From: Chlamydiae bacterium CG10_big_fil_rev_8_21_14_0_10_42_34
GTDB taxonomy: Bacteria; Chlamydiota; Chlamydiia; Chlamydiales; SM23-39
NCBI GenBank assembly: GCA_002773795.1
Contig: PFAD01000008.1
Span: 382,323 to 446,322, forward strand
Direction of reading: 5' to 3'
DNA: 64,000 bases
In this document: positions 8,531 through 17,203 of the stretch, piece by piece
How positions within the stretch are numbered: position 1 is the stretch's first letter
How the letters are laid out: each line of letters starts with the position of its first letter
The notes under the pieces: model-generated
What the model was told of the DNA's origin: nothing
Databases searched by the model: none
Seen by the model: only the letters and a program-made list of their open reading frames with translations
Made by a program: the position numbers and the translations under genes

Positions 8531-9769
8531 GTGAAAGAGTGGCAACAATTTTTGTCTCGTCTTGAACAAGAATTAGGCTCTGATGTTGTTCAAAAATGGA
8601 TGCCCACTGTCATCCGATTTGATGCAGCGAATCTGTATTTAAAGGCTCGTGACTCATTTCAAGTCAACTGGTTTGAAGAGCATGTGCGGCCCAAGATTAA
8701 AGGGCTTTTAAATAATAACGACCGTCCCATTAAAATCCATTTAGAGACTGAAAAAACCCCCTCCCCTGAAAAAGAGGGACCCAAAGGGGGACTCTCATTT
8801 TCCCAGACGCCACTCGACCCCGAAATGACGTTAGAAAACTTCCTTGCGGCCGGTAAAAACATTGTCCCACATAAACTCCTTACCGAAGATAGTCCTTTCA
8901 ACCCAATCTATCTATACGGCGTAGAGGGCTCAGGCAAGACCCACCTTCTTATGGGAGCTGCTCACGAGCTGAAAAAACAGGGCAAAAAGGTTCTCTTTGT
9001 GAAAGCGGAGACGTTTACTGAGCATGTCGTTCAAGCCATTCGATTGGGTCAAATGATTGAGTTTCGGAAAATTTATCGAGATATTGACGTACTAATTATT
9101 GATGACATCCATATTTTTTCACGCAAAACAGCAACACAAGAAGAGTTTTTTCACACCTTTAACACACTCCATACAACGGGAAGACTCATAATTTTAAGCG
9201 CAAATGTCCCTCCTATGCGCTTAAGCGAGATCGAACCACGTCTTATTAGCCGTTTTGAATGGGGCATCTCATTGGGCCTTGAAAAGGGAGATGTTGAGTC
9301 AATCATCATAAAAAAAGCAGAGCTTTGGAAAATCCCATTGAGTGAGGAGTTAAAAGAGTATCTTCTGAAAAATTTCCCCAAAAACCCGATCATGGCCCTT
9401 CAAGCTCTCGCATTAAGAGCAAAAGGGGCTGAAGTAAGTTGTGTAGCTGCTGAAGCAATCCTTAAAGACCTCCTCGCGAAGGAAAAAGAAAAAGCAATCA
9501 CATCTGAGCACATTGTCAAAGCTGTTGCAAACCACTACGGAATTACAAGTGTTGATTTGCTCGGAAAATCCCAGATGCGCGAATATGCTCTACCCAGACA
9601 AGTTGCTATGTATTTTTGCAGAGAACAACTAAAGTGGCCGTTTCAAAAAATTGGCGAGCTATTTGGAAGGGATCACTCAACTGTGATGAGTAGTGTAAAG
9701 CAAATTCAAAAAGCAATTGATGAGAAAAAAATAGAGGCGATCGGAGAGATCGCCTCAAACTTAAACTAG
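8531..9769 (+). CDS. dnaA: Chromosomal replication initiator protein DnaA
   Basis: 412 residues from a GTG start 13 bp after yidC. DnaA binds DnaA boxes at the origin and melts it. Visible: N-terminal domain I (KEWQQFLSRL), a short linker, an AAA+ module with Walker A GVEGSGKTH (about 130-138) and Walker B LIIDDIH (about 188), and the C-terminal DNA-binding domain with the signature GRDHSTVMSSVKQI (about 380-393). The chain is somewhat shorter than the usual 440-470 residues, mainly in the linker. Chlamydiae are known to carry two dnaA genes; the yidC-linked position corresponds to the one recalled as CT250. Its last codons double as a terminator for the convergent chaperone gene, and the stop codon shares CTAG with that gene. 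Confidence 0.95.
   Translation: MKEWQQFLSRLEQELGSDVVQKWMPTVIRFDAANLYLKARDSFQVNWFEEHVRPKIKGLLNNNDRPIKIHLETEKTPSPEKEGPKGGLSFSQTPLDPEMTLENFLAAGKNIVPHKLLTEDSPFNPIYLYGVEGSGKTHLLMGAAHELKKQGKKVLFVKAETFTEHVVQAIRLGQMIEFRKIYRDIDVLIIDDIHIFSRKTATQEEFFHTFNTLHTTGRLIILSANVPPMRLSEIEPRLISRFEWGISLGLEKGDVESIIIKKAELWKIPLSEELKEYLLKNFPKNPIMALQALALRAKGAEVSCVAAEAILKDLLAKEKEKAITSEHIVKAVANHYGITSVDLLGKSQMREYALPRQVAMYFCREQLKWPFQKIGELFGRDHSTVMSSVKQIQKAIDEKKIEAIGEIASNLN
9725..9756 (-). terminator. Intrinsic terminator of the chaperone gene, embedded in the dnaA 3' end
   Basis: A perfect 9-bp GC-rich inverted repeat (GAGGCGATC / GATCGCCTC, 5-nt loop) spans 9734-9756. Read on the minus strand it is followed by TATTTTTTT, the arrangement of a rho-independent terminator. 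On the plus strand no T-tract follows, so it serves the minus-strand gene. It sits within the last codons of dnaA. Confidence 0.75.
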
Positions 9770-10281
9770 ATCTTGATGTAACGATCGCCAGGTTTAGACC
9801 CGCCGAATGTTGCTGCTTGATCAGGTGGTGGTACTGGGAACTGGAAAGGTCCCGGCTCTTCACCAGCCAAAATCTTATTCACGATTTCGCGCCATTTTTC
9901 AACAGTTTCAACAAATAGTGGGGCAAATCGGCGAAGACCTGCAGCATCCACTCCAAGACCCATATCAATCACGCAATGCATGAGGATGAGTTCTTCTTTT
10001 GGAGCAACACCAATACCGCCACCTGCCATCTGTCCGCCAAGCATTGAGCCTTCTAAGAGGCGCTCAAAAAGCTTCAGACGAATTTTATCATCTTTTGGAA
10101 GCCCATCGAGAATGGGAGAGTAGAGATAGAGGCGATCGGAATTCGGTTCATAAGTAATGTGTAGCGAAAATGCGTTGTCAATTCCGAGAATACAGGTGTT
10201 GTTTTCGTCGAAATCCAACCCATCTAAGTTTAGCTCTTTGCCAAACTCACGCAGGTTTGCCTTTGCGTTTTCATAGGACAT
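9766..10281 (-). CDS. Slc1-like type III secretion chaperone (CesT/SycE class)
   Basis: 171 residues. The start at 10281 is fixed by an ideal ribosome-binding site (AGGAGG, 7 nt upstream); the upstream in-frame ATG lacks one. The sequence closely resembles, as I recall it, C. trachomatis CT043/Slc1: SYENAKANLREFGKEL, NNTCILGIDNAFSLH, SDRLYLYSPILDGLP, LLEGSMLGGQMAGGGIGV and ILMHCVIDM follow the same order. Slc1 is a homodimeric cytosolic chaperone that delivers early effectors (such as Tarp) to the type III apparatus. The Pro-rich C-terminus (QFPVPPPDQ) is also typical. It is divergent from glgX and converges on dnaA with a 4-bp shared stop. Confidence 0.9.
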   Translation of the reverse strand: MSYENAKANLREFGKELNLDGLDFDENNTCILGIDNAFSLHITYEPNSDRLYLYSPILDGLPKDDKIRLKLFERLLEGSMLGGQMAGGGIGVAPKEELILMHCVIDMGLGVDAAGLRRFAPLFVETVEKWREIVNKILAGEEPGPFQFPVPPPDQAATFGGSKPGDRYIKI

Positions 10282-10505
10282 TGGGTTTCCTCCTAATAGA
10301 TTTTTTTTTAGTTCATTAATCAAAGCATAAAATGAGCAGAAACTTTTATAGTTCTTTACATCCCTTGAGTGCAAGGGAAATCTATTTTTGCCCTTTGCAA
10401 AGGCCCTTTCTCACTCAGATAGCGTTTTTGCTAATAATATTTTAGTTGATTCTAATGTTAAATTCAATGTTAAAGAAAGGAAAGCATAGAAACATTTTTT
10501 GAATC
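10282..10505. promoter_or_regulatory. Divergent intergenic region between chaperone gene and glgX
   Basis: 224 bp of AT-rich sequence hold both promoters. The chaperone ribosome-binding site lies next to its start. On the glgX side there are TAATAT (10435-10440) and a TTGATT-like -35 (10446-10451), but I see no clean promoter pair and no strong ribosome-binding site before the glgX ATG. No RNA gene was recognised here. Confidence 0.4.
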
Positions 10506-12383
10506 ATGGCTGACACATTTCAAATCTCTCAAGGGGTACCTGAGCCTTTAGGGCTTTCTATCGAAGGTGAACAGGCAAATTTTGCCCTTTTCTCCTCTCA
10601 CGCAACACAAGTCACATTGGGACTTTTTTGGGATAATGAGACAAAAGAAATCCCGTTAAACCGCACTGGAGATATTTGGCATGTTGCAGTATCTGATATC
10701 CCGAAAAATTGCAGCTATGCCTACCGATGCGTAGGTCCAGTTGAGCAGTTATACAACCCAGAGATCTGGCTCGCTGACCCCTATGCAAAAATCCCTTTAG
10801 ATTTTACCAAAACAAAAGTAGAGCTCCCCAATGAATTTGATTGGGAGGGGACAAATCCCCCCAATATCGCCCTACAAGACCTGATTATCTATGAAACCCA
10901 TGTGCGTGGCTTTACAATGGACCCATCGAGTCAAGTCACCCACCCTGGGACGTATCTTGGCTTCATCGAAAAAATCCCACACCTAAAAAAACTTGGGATT
11001 AATGCGGTAGAGTTTTTGCCGATTTTTGAATTTGATGAAACACATGTTGGTTCAAAACCGTTTGTCAATTATTGGGGCTATAATACAACTCACTTTTTTG
11101 CCCCTAAAAAATGGTATGCGCACGAAAACCCAGTCAATGAGTTCAAAACACTTGTCCGTGAGCTTCATAAAAATGGAATTTTAGTTATTTTAGATGTCGT
11201 CTACAACCACACAGGCGAAGGGGGACACAAAAACTACTACATCAACTTCCGCGGCATTGATAACTCCGTCTATTATATGACGGATGACAAAGGAGAATAT
11301 CGCGATTATACCGGCTGTGGCAACACCTTCAATACAAATCACCCAGTCGTCCAAAAATTCATTTTAGATAGTCTTCGCTACTGGGTTGAAGAGATGCATG
11401 TAGACGGATTTCGATTCGACCTTGCCTCTATCTTCACCCGGGACGAAAATGGAAAGCCAATGGCCCATCCCCCTCTTATCGAAGCAATCGGCAAAGATCC
11501 AGTCTTAAGCAAAGTAAAGTTGATCGCTGAGGCCTGGGACGCAGCGGGCCTCTACCAATTAGGATGCTTTGCAAAGTGGGGACCTTGGTCCGAATGGAAC
11601 GGTCGCTACAGAGATATTGTTCGACGCTTTATCAAAGGAACCGATGGAAAGGCGGGAAATTTTGCCAATGCTCTCACGGGGAGTGAAATGATCTATAAAG
11701 CATCAAAGTCCCCTCTTGCCAGTGTCAATTTTATTACAGCACACGATGGGTTTTGCCTGAAAGATCTCGTCACGTACCAGAACAAGCACAACTGGGAAAA
11801 CGGAGAAGGCAATCATGATGGAAGCAATCAAAATGACAATTGGAATTGCGGACACGAAGGGCCTTCTAGAAACGAGATCATCAATGCGATCAGAGAAAGG
11901 CAAATGCGCAACTTTCTCTTAGCACTTTTTGTCTCACAAGGGATCCCCATGCTTTTGATGGGCGATGAATATGGGCACACTCGCAGAGGCAACAACAATC
12001 CTTACGTCCAAGACAATGATCTCAACTGGTTCTTATGGGACAAACAAGATCCTAAAATTGTCGAATTTGTCTCTGGACTAATTGCTCTTAGAAAAGAGCA
12101 CGACATTTTCCGCCACACCCATTTTTTAACAGAAAAAGATGTAGAATGGCATTCAGCTTGGGATGAACAATCGAGATTTGTCGCTTATTTATTAAAAAAT
12201 GCTCCCGATATTTTCATCGCATTCAATGCAAAATATGAAGCTGCCACAGTGACTTTTCCTCCAGGGAATTGGCAAATCGTAATCAATACAGCTGATGATT
12301 GGGTCATTCACAAAGAAGGGCCATCCATCAACAAATTGGACATGATGGCAAACTCAGCGATTCTTGCTGTAAAATTATCGTAA
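10506..12383 (+). CDS. glgX: Glycogen debranching enzyme GlgX (isoamylase type)
   Basis: 625 residues. GlgX hydrolyses alpha-1,6 branches of phosphorylase-limited glycogen. It has an N-terminal CBM48 beta-sandwich and a GH13 (beta/alpha)8 barrel with the four conserved regions in order: DVVYNHTGEG (about 230), DGFRFDLASIF with the nucleophile Asp (about 300), AEAWD with the acid Glu (about 341) and FITAHDG with the third Asp (about 412). Length is close to chlamydial GlgX. Reports in C. trachomatis place glycogen enzymes in the inclusion lumen through type III secretion, so the neighbouring Slc1-like chaperone may be functionally relevant (inference). No other glg gene lies in the window. Confidence 0.95.
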   Translation: MADTFQISQGVPEPLGLSIEGEQANFALFSSHATQVTLGLFWDNETKEIPLNRTGDIWHVAVSDIPKNCSYAYRCVGPVEQLYNPEIWLADPYAKIPLDFTKTKVELPNEFDWEGTNPPNIALQDLIIYETHVRGFTMDPSSQVTHPGTYLGFIEKIPHLKKLGINAVEFLPIFEFDETHVGSKPFVNYWGYNTTHFFAPKKWYAHENPVNEFKTLVRELHKNGILVILDVVYNHTGEGGHKNYYINFRGIDNSVYYMTDDKGEYRDYTGCGNTFNTNHPVVQKFILDSLRYWVEEMHVDGFRFDLASIFTRDENGKPMAHPPLIEAIGKDPVLSKVKLIAEAWDAAGLYQLGCFAKWGPWSEWNGRYRDIVRRFIKGTDGKAGNFANALTGSEMIYKASKSPLASVNFITAHDGFCLKDLVTYQNKHNWENGEGNHDGSNQNDNWNCGHEGPSRNEIINAIRERQMRNFLLALFVSQGIPMLLMGDEYGHTRRGNNNPYVQDNDLNWFLWDKQDPKIVEFVSGLIALRKEHDIFRHTHFLTEKDVEWHSAWDEQSRFVAYLLKNAPDIFIAFNAKYEAATVTFPPGNWQIVINTADDWVIHKEGPSINKLDMMANSAILAVKLS

Positions 12384-12403
12384 AGAGTTGAACCTGGTAT
12401 AAT
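12375..12403 (+). promoter_or_regulatory. Promoter of the lipoprotein-protease-phosphatase operon
   Basis: An extended -10 element TGGTATAAT (TATAAT at 12398-12403) lies 17 bp after a weak -35 TTATCG (12375-12380). Transcription would begin near 12410, leaving a leader of about 55 nt before the lipoprotein ATG. Confidence 0.5.
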
Positions 12404-12465
12404 TCTTATTCCCTCATTTTCTCTATCTCTGCTATATTCGAGTTTTGCATTCTCGGAGGAAAATA

Positions 12466-13098
12466 ATGCGCTATATCCCAGCTTTACTAATTGGTCTTGC
12501 TGCAGTGAGCTGCAGTCACAAAAACAATGATGAAACAAGCCGTTTTCACGAAGACGGAAGGGTAAAACCATCTGTTGCTGTTGCATCGATGCTTGACACT
12601 ACAACATTTGATGCTTCGTGGAGCCTTTCAGAAGAGCTCACAGATGGCGTGATGAATCTCGTATCGAATAAGGGACAAATTTTTGTCCATGCTCGCCAAG
12701 AATCCCCTTTTACTGACAATCCGTTTGGAACCGATCTTTCTTGGATGAAACGAGAATTTCACTCAGAAGAATTTGTCGCATTTTTAGAACTAGTCGAACA
12801 TGACTTTGTCCCGGTAAAAACAAAAGGGGTCCCTCTTCAAGAAGCCTCTTCTAACTTAAACATGTCTGTTCGTCTAAGAGTTGTGGATCTAAGACATGCG
12901 ACACCTAGGATCGTTTTGCAAGAGATGATCAGAGATTCCTACTTTGTTCCAAAAACACTGATCCCAAATGACTACTCAGTCGATGTTTGGGGCACAGAAG
13001 GGTTTAGAAAAACTCCAATGGGCATTGCGCACGCTCAACTCGTGCAAGATATTGCAAGTAGAATTTCTGATTACATCTTGCTGGCAAAAAGTAGATGA
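12466..13098 (+). CDS. Predicted lipoprotein of unknown function
   Basis: 210 residues from the ATG at 12466, chosen because GGAGG lies 6 nt upstream; an earlier in-frame ATG at 12445 has no such site. The N-terminus MRYIPALLIGLAAVSC is a short signal peptide ending in a lipobox with Cys16, so it should be lipid-anchored. The body has alternating short strands and helices (KPSVAVASMLDTT, LSEELTDGVMNLV, NMSVRLRVVDLR) reminiscent of LpoB/CsgG-like folds, but this is only a weak resemblance. It overlaps the next gene by ATGA, so it is the first gene of a three-gene operon with the CAAX-type protease and PP2C phosphatase. Confidence 0.8.
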   Translation: MRYIPALLIGLAAVSCSHKNNDETSRFHEDGRVKPSVAVASMLDTTTFDASWSLSEELTDGVMNLVSNKGQIFVHARQESPFTDNPFGTDLSWMKREFHSEEFVAFLELVEHDFVPVKTKGVPLQEASSNLNMSVRLRVVDLRHATPRIVLQEMIRDSYFVPKTLIPNDYSVDVWGTEGFRKTPMGIAHAQLVQDIASRISDYILLAKSR

Positions 13099-13949
13099 GT
13101 GAAGAAATAGGCGCCACGCTAGCGTTTGGAGTTATCGCAATTCTTCTTCTCATTATGGGATTCCGCCGGGGCTTTTTTAGCCTCGACGGAAAATTGTGGG
13201 AAGTTCCGATCCGATTTGTCCACCTCATTGGCGCCTTTGCTATCTATTTTTTGGCAAGCTATCTCACGACAACCTTAGCTGTCACTTTGTTTAAAAAACA
13301 GATCATGCTGCACTATGTGGCCTATTCAAGTTGGTTAAATTTTCTCGTCTCCTTTTGCATCTTTTTATTCTTAGCCATCTATATGTCCTTCCTTCCACGA
13401 TGGGTCGCAAAAGGGATCTTGAGAAGAGAGGGGGAATCTCACACATTTTCAGACAACATATGGGCAGCTCTTTACGCTTGGATTTTAGCTTTCCCACTCG
13501 TCCTCTTTTTAAGCCAAGTGCTCGAACTCGTAATTTATAAGATTTTCAAAGTGACGCAGCTGCCCGATCAGATTGCTGTTAAATTCTTAAAGTCTACATT
13601 TGATAACCCTGTCTATTTCACCTTAGCCGTTATTTCAATCATCGTCCTTGCGCCGCTGATTGAAGAGACTCTCTTTCGTGGATTTCTACAAACATTTATC
13701 CGCAAACACCTTGGATCCAAGCAAGCAATTGTCATCACATCTTTTTGCTTTTCCCTCTTCCATTACTCCGCAGGACAAGGGCTTGGCAATATTTCGATTA
13801 TTGTGTCTCTTTTCGTCCTCTCTTTGTTCATTGGCTTTCTCTATGAAAAACAAGGCTCGCTGTTCGCGCCTATGGTACTACATGGATCGTTCAATGCAGT
13901 CAGTGTCGTTAATCTGTATCTTTTTGGCGGTTTTACAACGGGCCTATGA
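13095..13949 (+). CDS. CPBP-family (CAAX-type) intramembrane metalloprotease
   Basis: 284 residues with about seven to eight membrane helices. The C-terminal half carries the three motifs of the CPBP/Abi family: EETLFRG (about 189, catalytic Glu pair and Arg), FSLFHY (about 217-222, metal-binding His) and HGSFNAV (about 262, His and Asn). Such enzymes cleave peptides within or next to membranes; bacterial substrates are mostly unknown. It starts with ATGA overlap to the lipoprotein gene and ends with ATGA overlap to the PP2C gene, implying translational coupling. Confidence 0.85.
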   Translation: MSEEIGATLAFGVIAILLLIMGFRRGFFSLDGKLWEVPIRFVHLIGAFAIYFLASYLTTTLAVTLFKKQIMLHYVAYSSWLNFLVSFCIFLFLAIYMSFLPRWVAKGILRREGESHTFSDNIWAALYAWILAFPLVLFLSQVLELVIYKIFKVTQLPDQIAVKFLKSTFDNPVYFTLAVISIIVLAPLIEETLFRGFLQTFIRKHLGSKQAIVITSFCFSLFHYSAGQGLGNISIIVSLFVLSLFIGFLYEKQGSLFAPMVLHGSFNAVSVVNLYLFGGFTTGL

Positions 13950-14671
13950 ACCTCAATTCATTCGGATTATCTGATATTGGATTAAGTAGAGCAAACAATG
14001 AAGATGTCTGGGTAGCGCTGCCTGAAATTGGTTTTTTTGCCCTTGCCGACGGGATGGGTGGTCATCAGGGGGGAGAAATCGCTGCACGCGAAGCAGTAGA
14101 GCACCTTGTAAAAACCATCAAAAAAGTAAAATGCGACGATTGTCTAGAGCTGATCATAGAACTTCGTCATGCCATAGAAAAAGCAAATCAGTGGGTCTAT
14201 AAGCTAGGTAAAAAAACAGAAAATCTGAATGGAATGGGGACAACCCTGTGTTGCTTAATCTGGGCAAAAGATGTGATTGTCTACGCCCACGTCGGCGACA
14301 GCCGCATCTACCGCTACCGCAACAAAAAACTAGAGCTTCTTACGCAAGACCATTCGCTTCTCGCAAAATGGCTTAAAACCGGCAAAGAATCTTCCACTCC
14401 ATTTCCTTACAAAAATGTGATCACACGCTCTATCGGAACCACGCAGAAAGCCAATCCTGAAATCGCGATCTGTCCTCATGAACCAAACGATCTTTTTTTC
14501 CTCTGCTCCGACGGGCTTTCCGATGTATTATCCGTTGAAGAGATAGAAAAAATCATCCACGCCTCCCCCGACCTACAAACCACCTCTGAAAGGCTTATCG
14601 AAAAGGCCAAAATCAAAGGGAGTTCTGATAACATCACAATTCTTATGGTCCACGCACCCAGCCTCTCTTAA
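13946..14671 (+). CDS. PP2C-type serine/threonine protein phosphatase
   Basis: 241 residues, a complete small PPM/PP2C domain as in bacterial PrpC/Stp. Metal-binding and catalytic motifs are intact: SRANNEDVW (about 12-20), LADGMGGHQGG (about 33), AHVGDSRIYR (about 115), CSDGLSDV (about 189) and SSDNITILMV (about 226). It removes phosphate from Ser/Thr of proteins and is the likely counterpart of Pkn-type kinases, none of which is in this window. C. trachomatis CT259 is the recalled homologue. It is the last gene of the operon that begins at the lipoprotein. Confidence 0.92.
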   Translation: MNLNSFGLSDIGLSRANNEDVWVALPEIGFFALADGMGGHQGGEIAAREAVEHLVKTIKKVKCDDCLELIIELRHAIEKANQWVYKLGKKTENLNGMGTTLCCLIWAKDVIVYAHVGDSRIYRYRNKKLELLTQDHSLLAKWLKTGKESSTPFPYKNVITRSIGTTQKANPEIAICPHEPNDLFFLCSDGLSDVLSVEEIEKIIHASPDLQTTSERLIEKAKIKGSSDNITILMVHAPSLS

Positions 14672-14762
14672 AAAAAATCCACCTTACTAACATTAATTTT
14701 AATGCTGAAAATAAATACACAAATAGCACATAATTCCGAAAATTTTCATTCAGGGAGAAATT

Positions 14763-16046
14763 ATGAGCGCGGTTGGACAAACTATCGAAAAGCCATCTTT
14801 TGTAGAAAGATTGTTGCCGCCCGAGCATTTTTCTCATATGTGCAAATATTTAGATGATGAAGATCAATCTACTTTGCTCGCCACCTCGAAGGAAATGCTT
14901 AGCAAAACTCTAGCATTAGATCACCTAAATTCTAAAATGCTCCGAGCCTACCAAACAATTTTCCCAAATCATCCGCTTCAATCCCAAACGATCTCATCTA
15001 TTGAGTTTAGCCCCGGTGATTTTAGCCATATTCCAGATATTGCAACTCGTTTTCCAAACTTGAAACAACTAAGTCTAGAAGACTGCTCTGAAATTACAGA
15101 TGAAAACCTTGCTTCACTAAGTTCACTTCCTCTCATCCATTTAAACTTGAAAGGGTGCAAAAAAATTTCAGGCGCTGGACTATCGCAGATAAATAAAAAC
15201 TACCTTGCCTTACTCGATCTATCTTTTTGCAAACAATTAAAAGATCGAGACCTTAGAGCTTTGGAAGGTTTTTTTCTTACAGGATTAACACTAGATGGCT
15301 GCAAAAAAGTCACAGACACCACCCTCTCTTTTTTAAGAAACCATCCCCTAGAAGACTTAAGTCTAGAAAGTTGTAAAAAAATTACCGGGTCAGGTTTTGA
15401 GGCGCTTAAATCTTCCAAACTCAAGAATTTAAACCTAAAAGATTGTGAGTCTATTGGAAATGATTGTCTTGCCCACCTTGCAGAGCTACCTCTAGAAGAG
15501 CTCATTTTAGAAAACTGCTATGAAATTTCTGACACCAGCTTATCTCACTTAAGAAACCATCGGCTTAGAGTTCTATCATTAGAGGAATGTTCTAAAATAA
15601 CTGATGCGGGCTTAAGACAAATCGAAGCCCAACCCATTAAATCCTTAGATTTGCAAGGATGCTTCAAAATAACAGATGAAGGGATGCGTTCCATAGCAAA
15701 TATGCAAAACCTCAAACATTTAGACCTTGAAGGTTGTTATCGAATAACAGATAAAGGGATAAAAAGGCTGAGAAAACTTCCGCTACAAAGATTAGATCTT
15801 GAAGATTTAGAACAACTCACGGATAAGATCTTTTCTTATCTCAAGAAACTCCCCCTGATCCACCTCAATATCTCATCCTGCAAACTGCTTACAGACTTCG
15901 GCCTTTCAGAGCTTGCAGGTGACAACCTGCATGAAGGGGTCCCCTTAAAGAGTTTAGAAGTTGTGGGGTGTTCAAAGATCACACAATATGGGATCATAAA
16001 CATTTTTCCAGGTCTTTATTTTGGCTCAAACGTCGTCTACCGTTGA
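14763..16046 (+). CDS. F-box-like plus leucine-rich-repeat protein, candidate secreted effector
   Basis: 427 residues. Residues about 16-46 (LLPPEHFSHMCKYLDDEDQ...) follow the spacing of the eukaryotic F-box core (LPxExxxxIxxYLDxxDxxxLxxxSK). From about residue 100 to the end there are about 13 leucine-rich repeats of the cysteine-containing (LRR_CC, FBXL/AMN1) class, with units such as LSLEDCSEITDENL, LNLKGCKKISGAGL and LDLEGCYRITDKGI. The only repeat lacking the Cys is LDLEDLEQLTDK. There is no signal peptide. F-box/LRR proteins recruit substrates to SCF ubiquitin ligases, and amoeba-associated Chlamydiae are known for expanded F-box and BTB families. The gene stands alone between the PP2C and cysteine desulfurase genes, with a GGGAG site 5 nt before the ATG. 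Confidence 0.8.
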   Translation: MSAVGQTIEKPSFVERLLPPEHFSHMCKYLDDEDQSTLLATSKEMLSKTLALDHLNSKMLRAYQTIFPNHPLQSQTISSIEFSPGDFSHIPDIATRFPNLKQLSLEDCSEITDENLASLSSLPLIHLNLKGCKKISGAGLSQINKNYLALLDLSFCKQLKDRDLRALEGFFLTGLTLDGCKKVTDTTLSFLRNHPLEDLSLESCKKITGSGFEALKSSKLKNLNLKDCESIGNDCLAHLAELPLEELILENCYEISDTSLSHLRNHRLRVLSLEECSKITDAGLRQIEAQPIKSLDLQGCFKITDEGMRSIANMQNLKHLDLEGCYRITDKGIKRLRKLPLQRLDLEDLEQLTDKIFSYLKKLPLIHLNISSCKLLTDFGLSELAGDNLHEGVPLKSLEVVGCSKITQYGIINIFPGLYFGSNVVYR

Positions 16047-16075
16047 ATCCCTTTTTGTGCTAAGCTTAGGTTCTT

Positions 16076-17203
16076 ATGCAAAGAATTTACTTAGATAATA
16101 ACGCAACAACAGCCCTTGATCCAAGAGTCTTTAAAGCGATGCTTGAAGACTTTAGCGGTCCGGCCGCAAATCCATCGAGCGTCCACTGGTTTGGGCAAAG
16201 GGCTCGCAACCTCCTCTCTAACGCCAGAAACCAGGTTGCCTCATTTTTTTCAGCAAAGCCTGATGAAATTATTTTCACCTCTGGGGGAACTGAGAGCTTA
16301 AATATTTTTTTAAGAGGGCTCCCCACAAAGGGCCATGTCATTACTACGGGAATTGAGCACTCGGCAATTTTCCAAACGATTCAAGCGTTAAAATCACAAG
16401 GGTTAGAAGTCACTTACGTTCCAGTTGGACTTTGGGGGGCTCCCCTGCCCGAGCAAATCGAGGCGGCAATTCAACCCAACACAAAAGCGATTGTTTTGAC
16501 TGCATCAAACGGCGAAACAGGCGTTATGATCGATTTGGAAAAGATCGCATCTATAGCTGAAAAAAAGGGCATTTCTCTATTGATTGATGCCGTATCTTAT
16601 GTAGGGAAAGAGCCCCTTGAAATGCATCCTGGCATCACAGCCCTTGCAATCAGCGCTCATAAGTTCCATGGTCCAAAAGGGATTGGAGCTTTATATTTGC
16701 GGTCCAATTTAAAACTGACTCCCCTATTAACGGGCGGAGCTCAAGAGGGGACGAGACGAAGCGGTACAGAAAACTTAGCAGGAATTTTAGGCCTAGCTGA
16801 AGCTTTAAAAATTTTATCTGAAAAGCAGACCCAGATCACTCAATCAATTTTAGATCTACGCATGCATCTTGAAAAAGGGCTTTTAACGGAAGTGCCAGAT
16901 ATTGCTATCAACGGAGAGGGACCTAGAGTCTCAAATGCAAGCAATATTGCCTTCCTAGGGGTCGATGGAGAGACTCTGCTCATGCAACTCGATATGGCAG
17001 GCATTGCTGTCAGTCACGGTTCTGCTTGCTCGTCCGGCGCCCTTGAGCCATCAAGAGTTTTAACGACAATGGGTATCGATCGCAAAACAGCTCGCTCTTC
17101 ATTAAGACTTACGGTGGGACGGATGAATACGCGCGAAGAGATCGATCTTGCAATTGATACGATCTCAAAAATCGTTAAAAAGCTCCGAAAAATTTCTGCT
17201 TAA
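16076..17203 (+). CDS. Cysteine desulfurase (NifS/IscS family)
   Basis: 375 residues, a full-length PLP fold-type I enzyme. It converts cysteine to alanine and passes sulfur to Fe-S cluster and tRNA thiolation pathways. Visible: YLDNNATTALDP at the N-terminus, NPSSVHWFGQ, the PLP lysine in SAHKFHGPKG (about residue 196) and the mobile catalytic loop HGSACSSGALEPS with Cys near 318, which is the NifS/IscS (group I) form. C. trachomatis CT258 is the recalled homologue and also neighbours the PP2C gene. No IscU scaffold is adjacent. Its last 29 bp overlap the end of the convergent methyltransferase gene. Confidence 0.93.
   Translation: MQRIYLDNNATTALDPRVFKAMLEDFSGPAANPSSVHWFGQRARNLLSNARNQVASFFSAKPDEIIFTSGGTESLNIFLRGLPTKGHVITTGIEHSAIFQTIQALKSQGLEVTYVPVGLWGAPLPEQIEAAIQPNTKAIVLTASNGETGVMIDLEKIASIAEKKGISLLIDAVSYVGKEPLEMHPGITALAISAHKFHGPKGIGALYLRSNLKLTPLLTGGAQEGTRRSGTENLAGILGLAEALKILSEKQTQITQSILDLRMHLEKGLLTEVPDIAINGEGPRVSNASNIAFLGVDGETLLMQLDMAGIAVSHGSACSSGALEPSRVLTTMGIDRKTARSSLRLTVGRMNTREEIDLAIDTISKIVKKLRKISA

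Noticed and set aside
9766-10374. Longer form of the chaperone gene starting at 10374
   Set aside because: The extra 31 residues have no similarity to the family and the internal ATG at 10281 has a perfect AGGAGG site.
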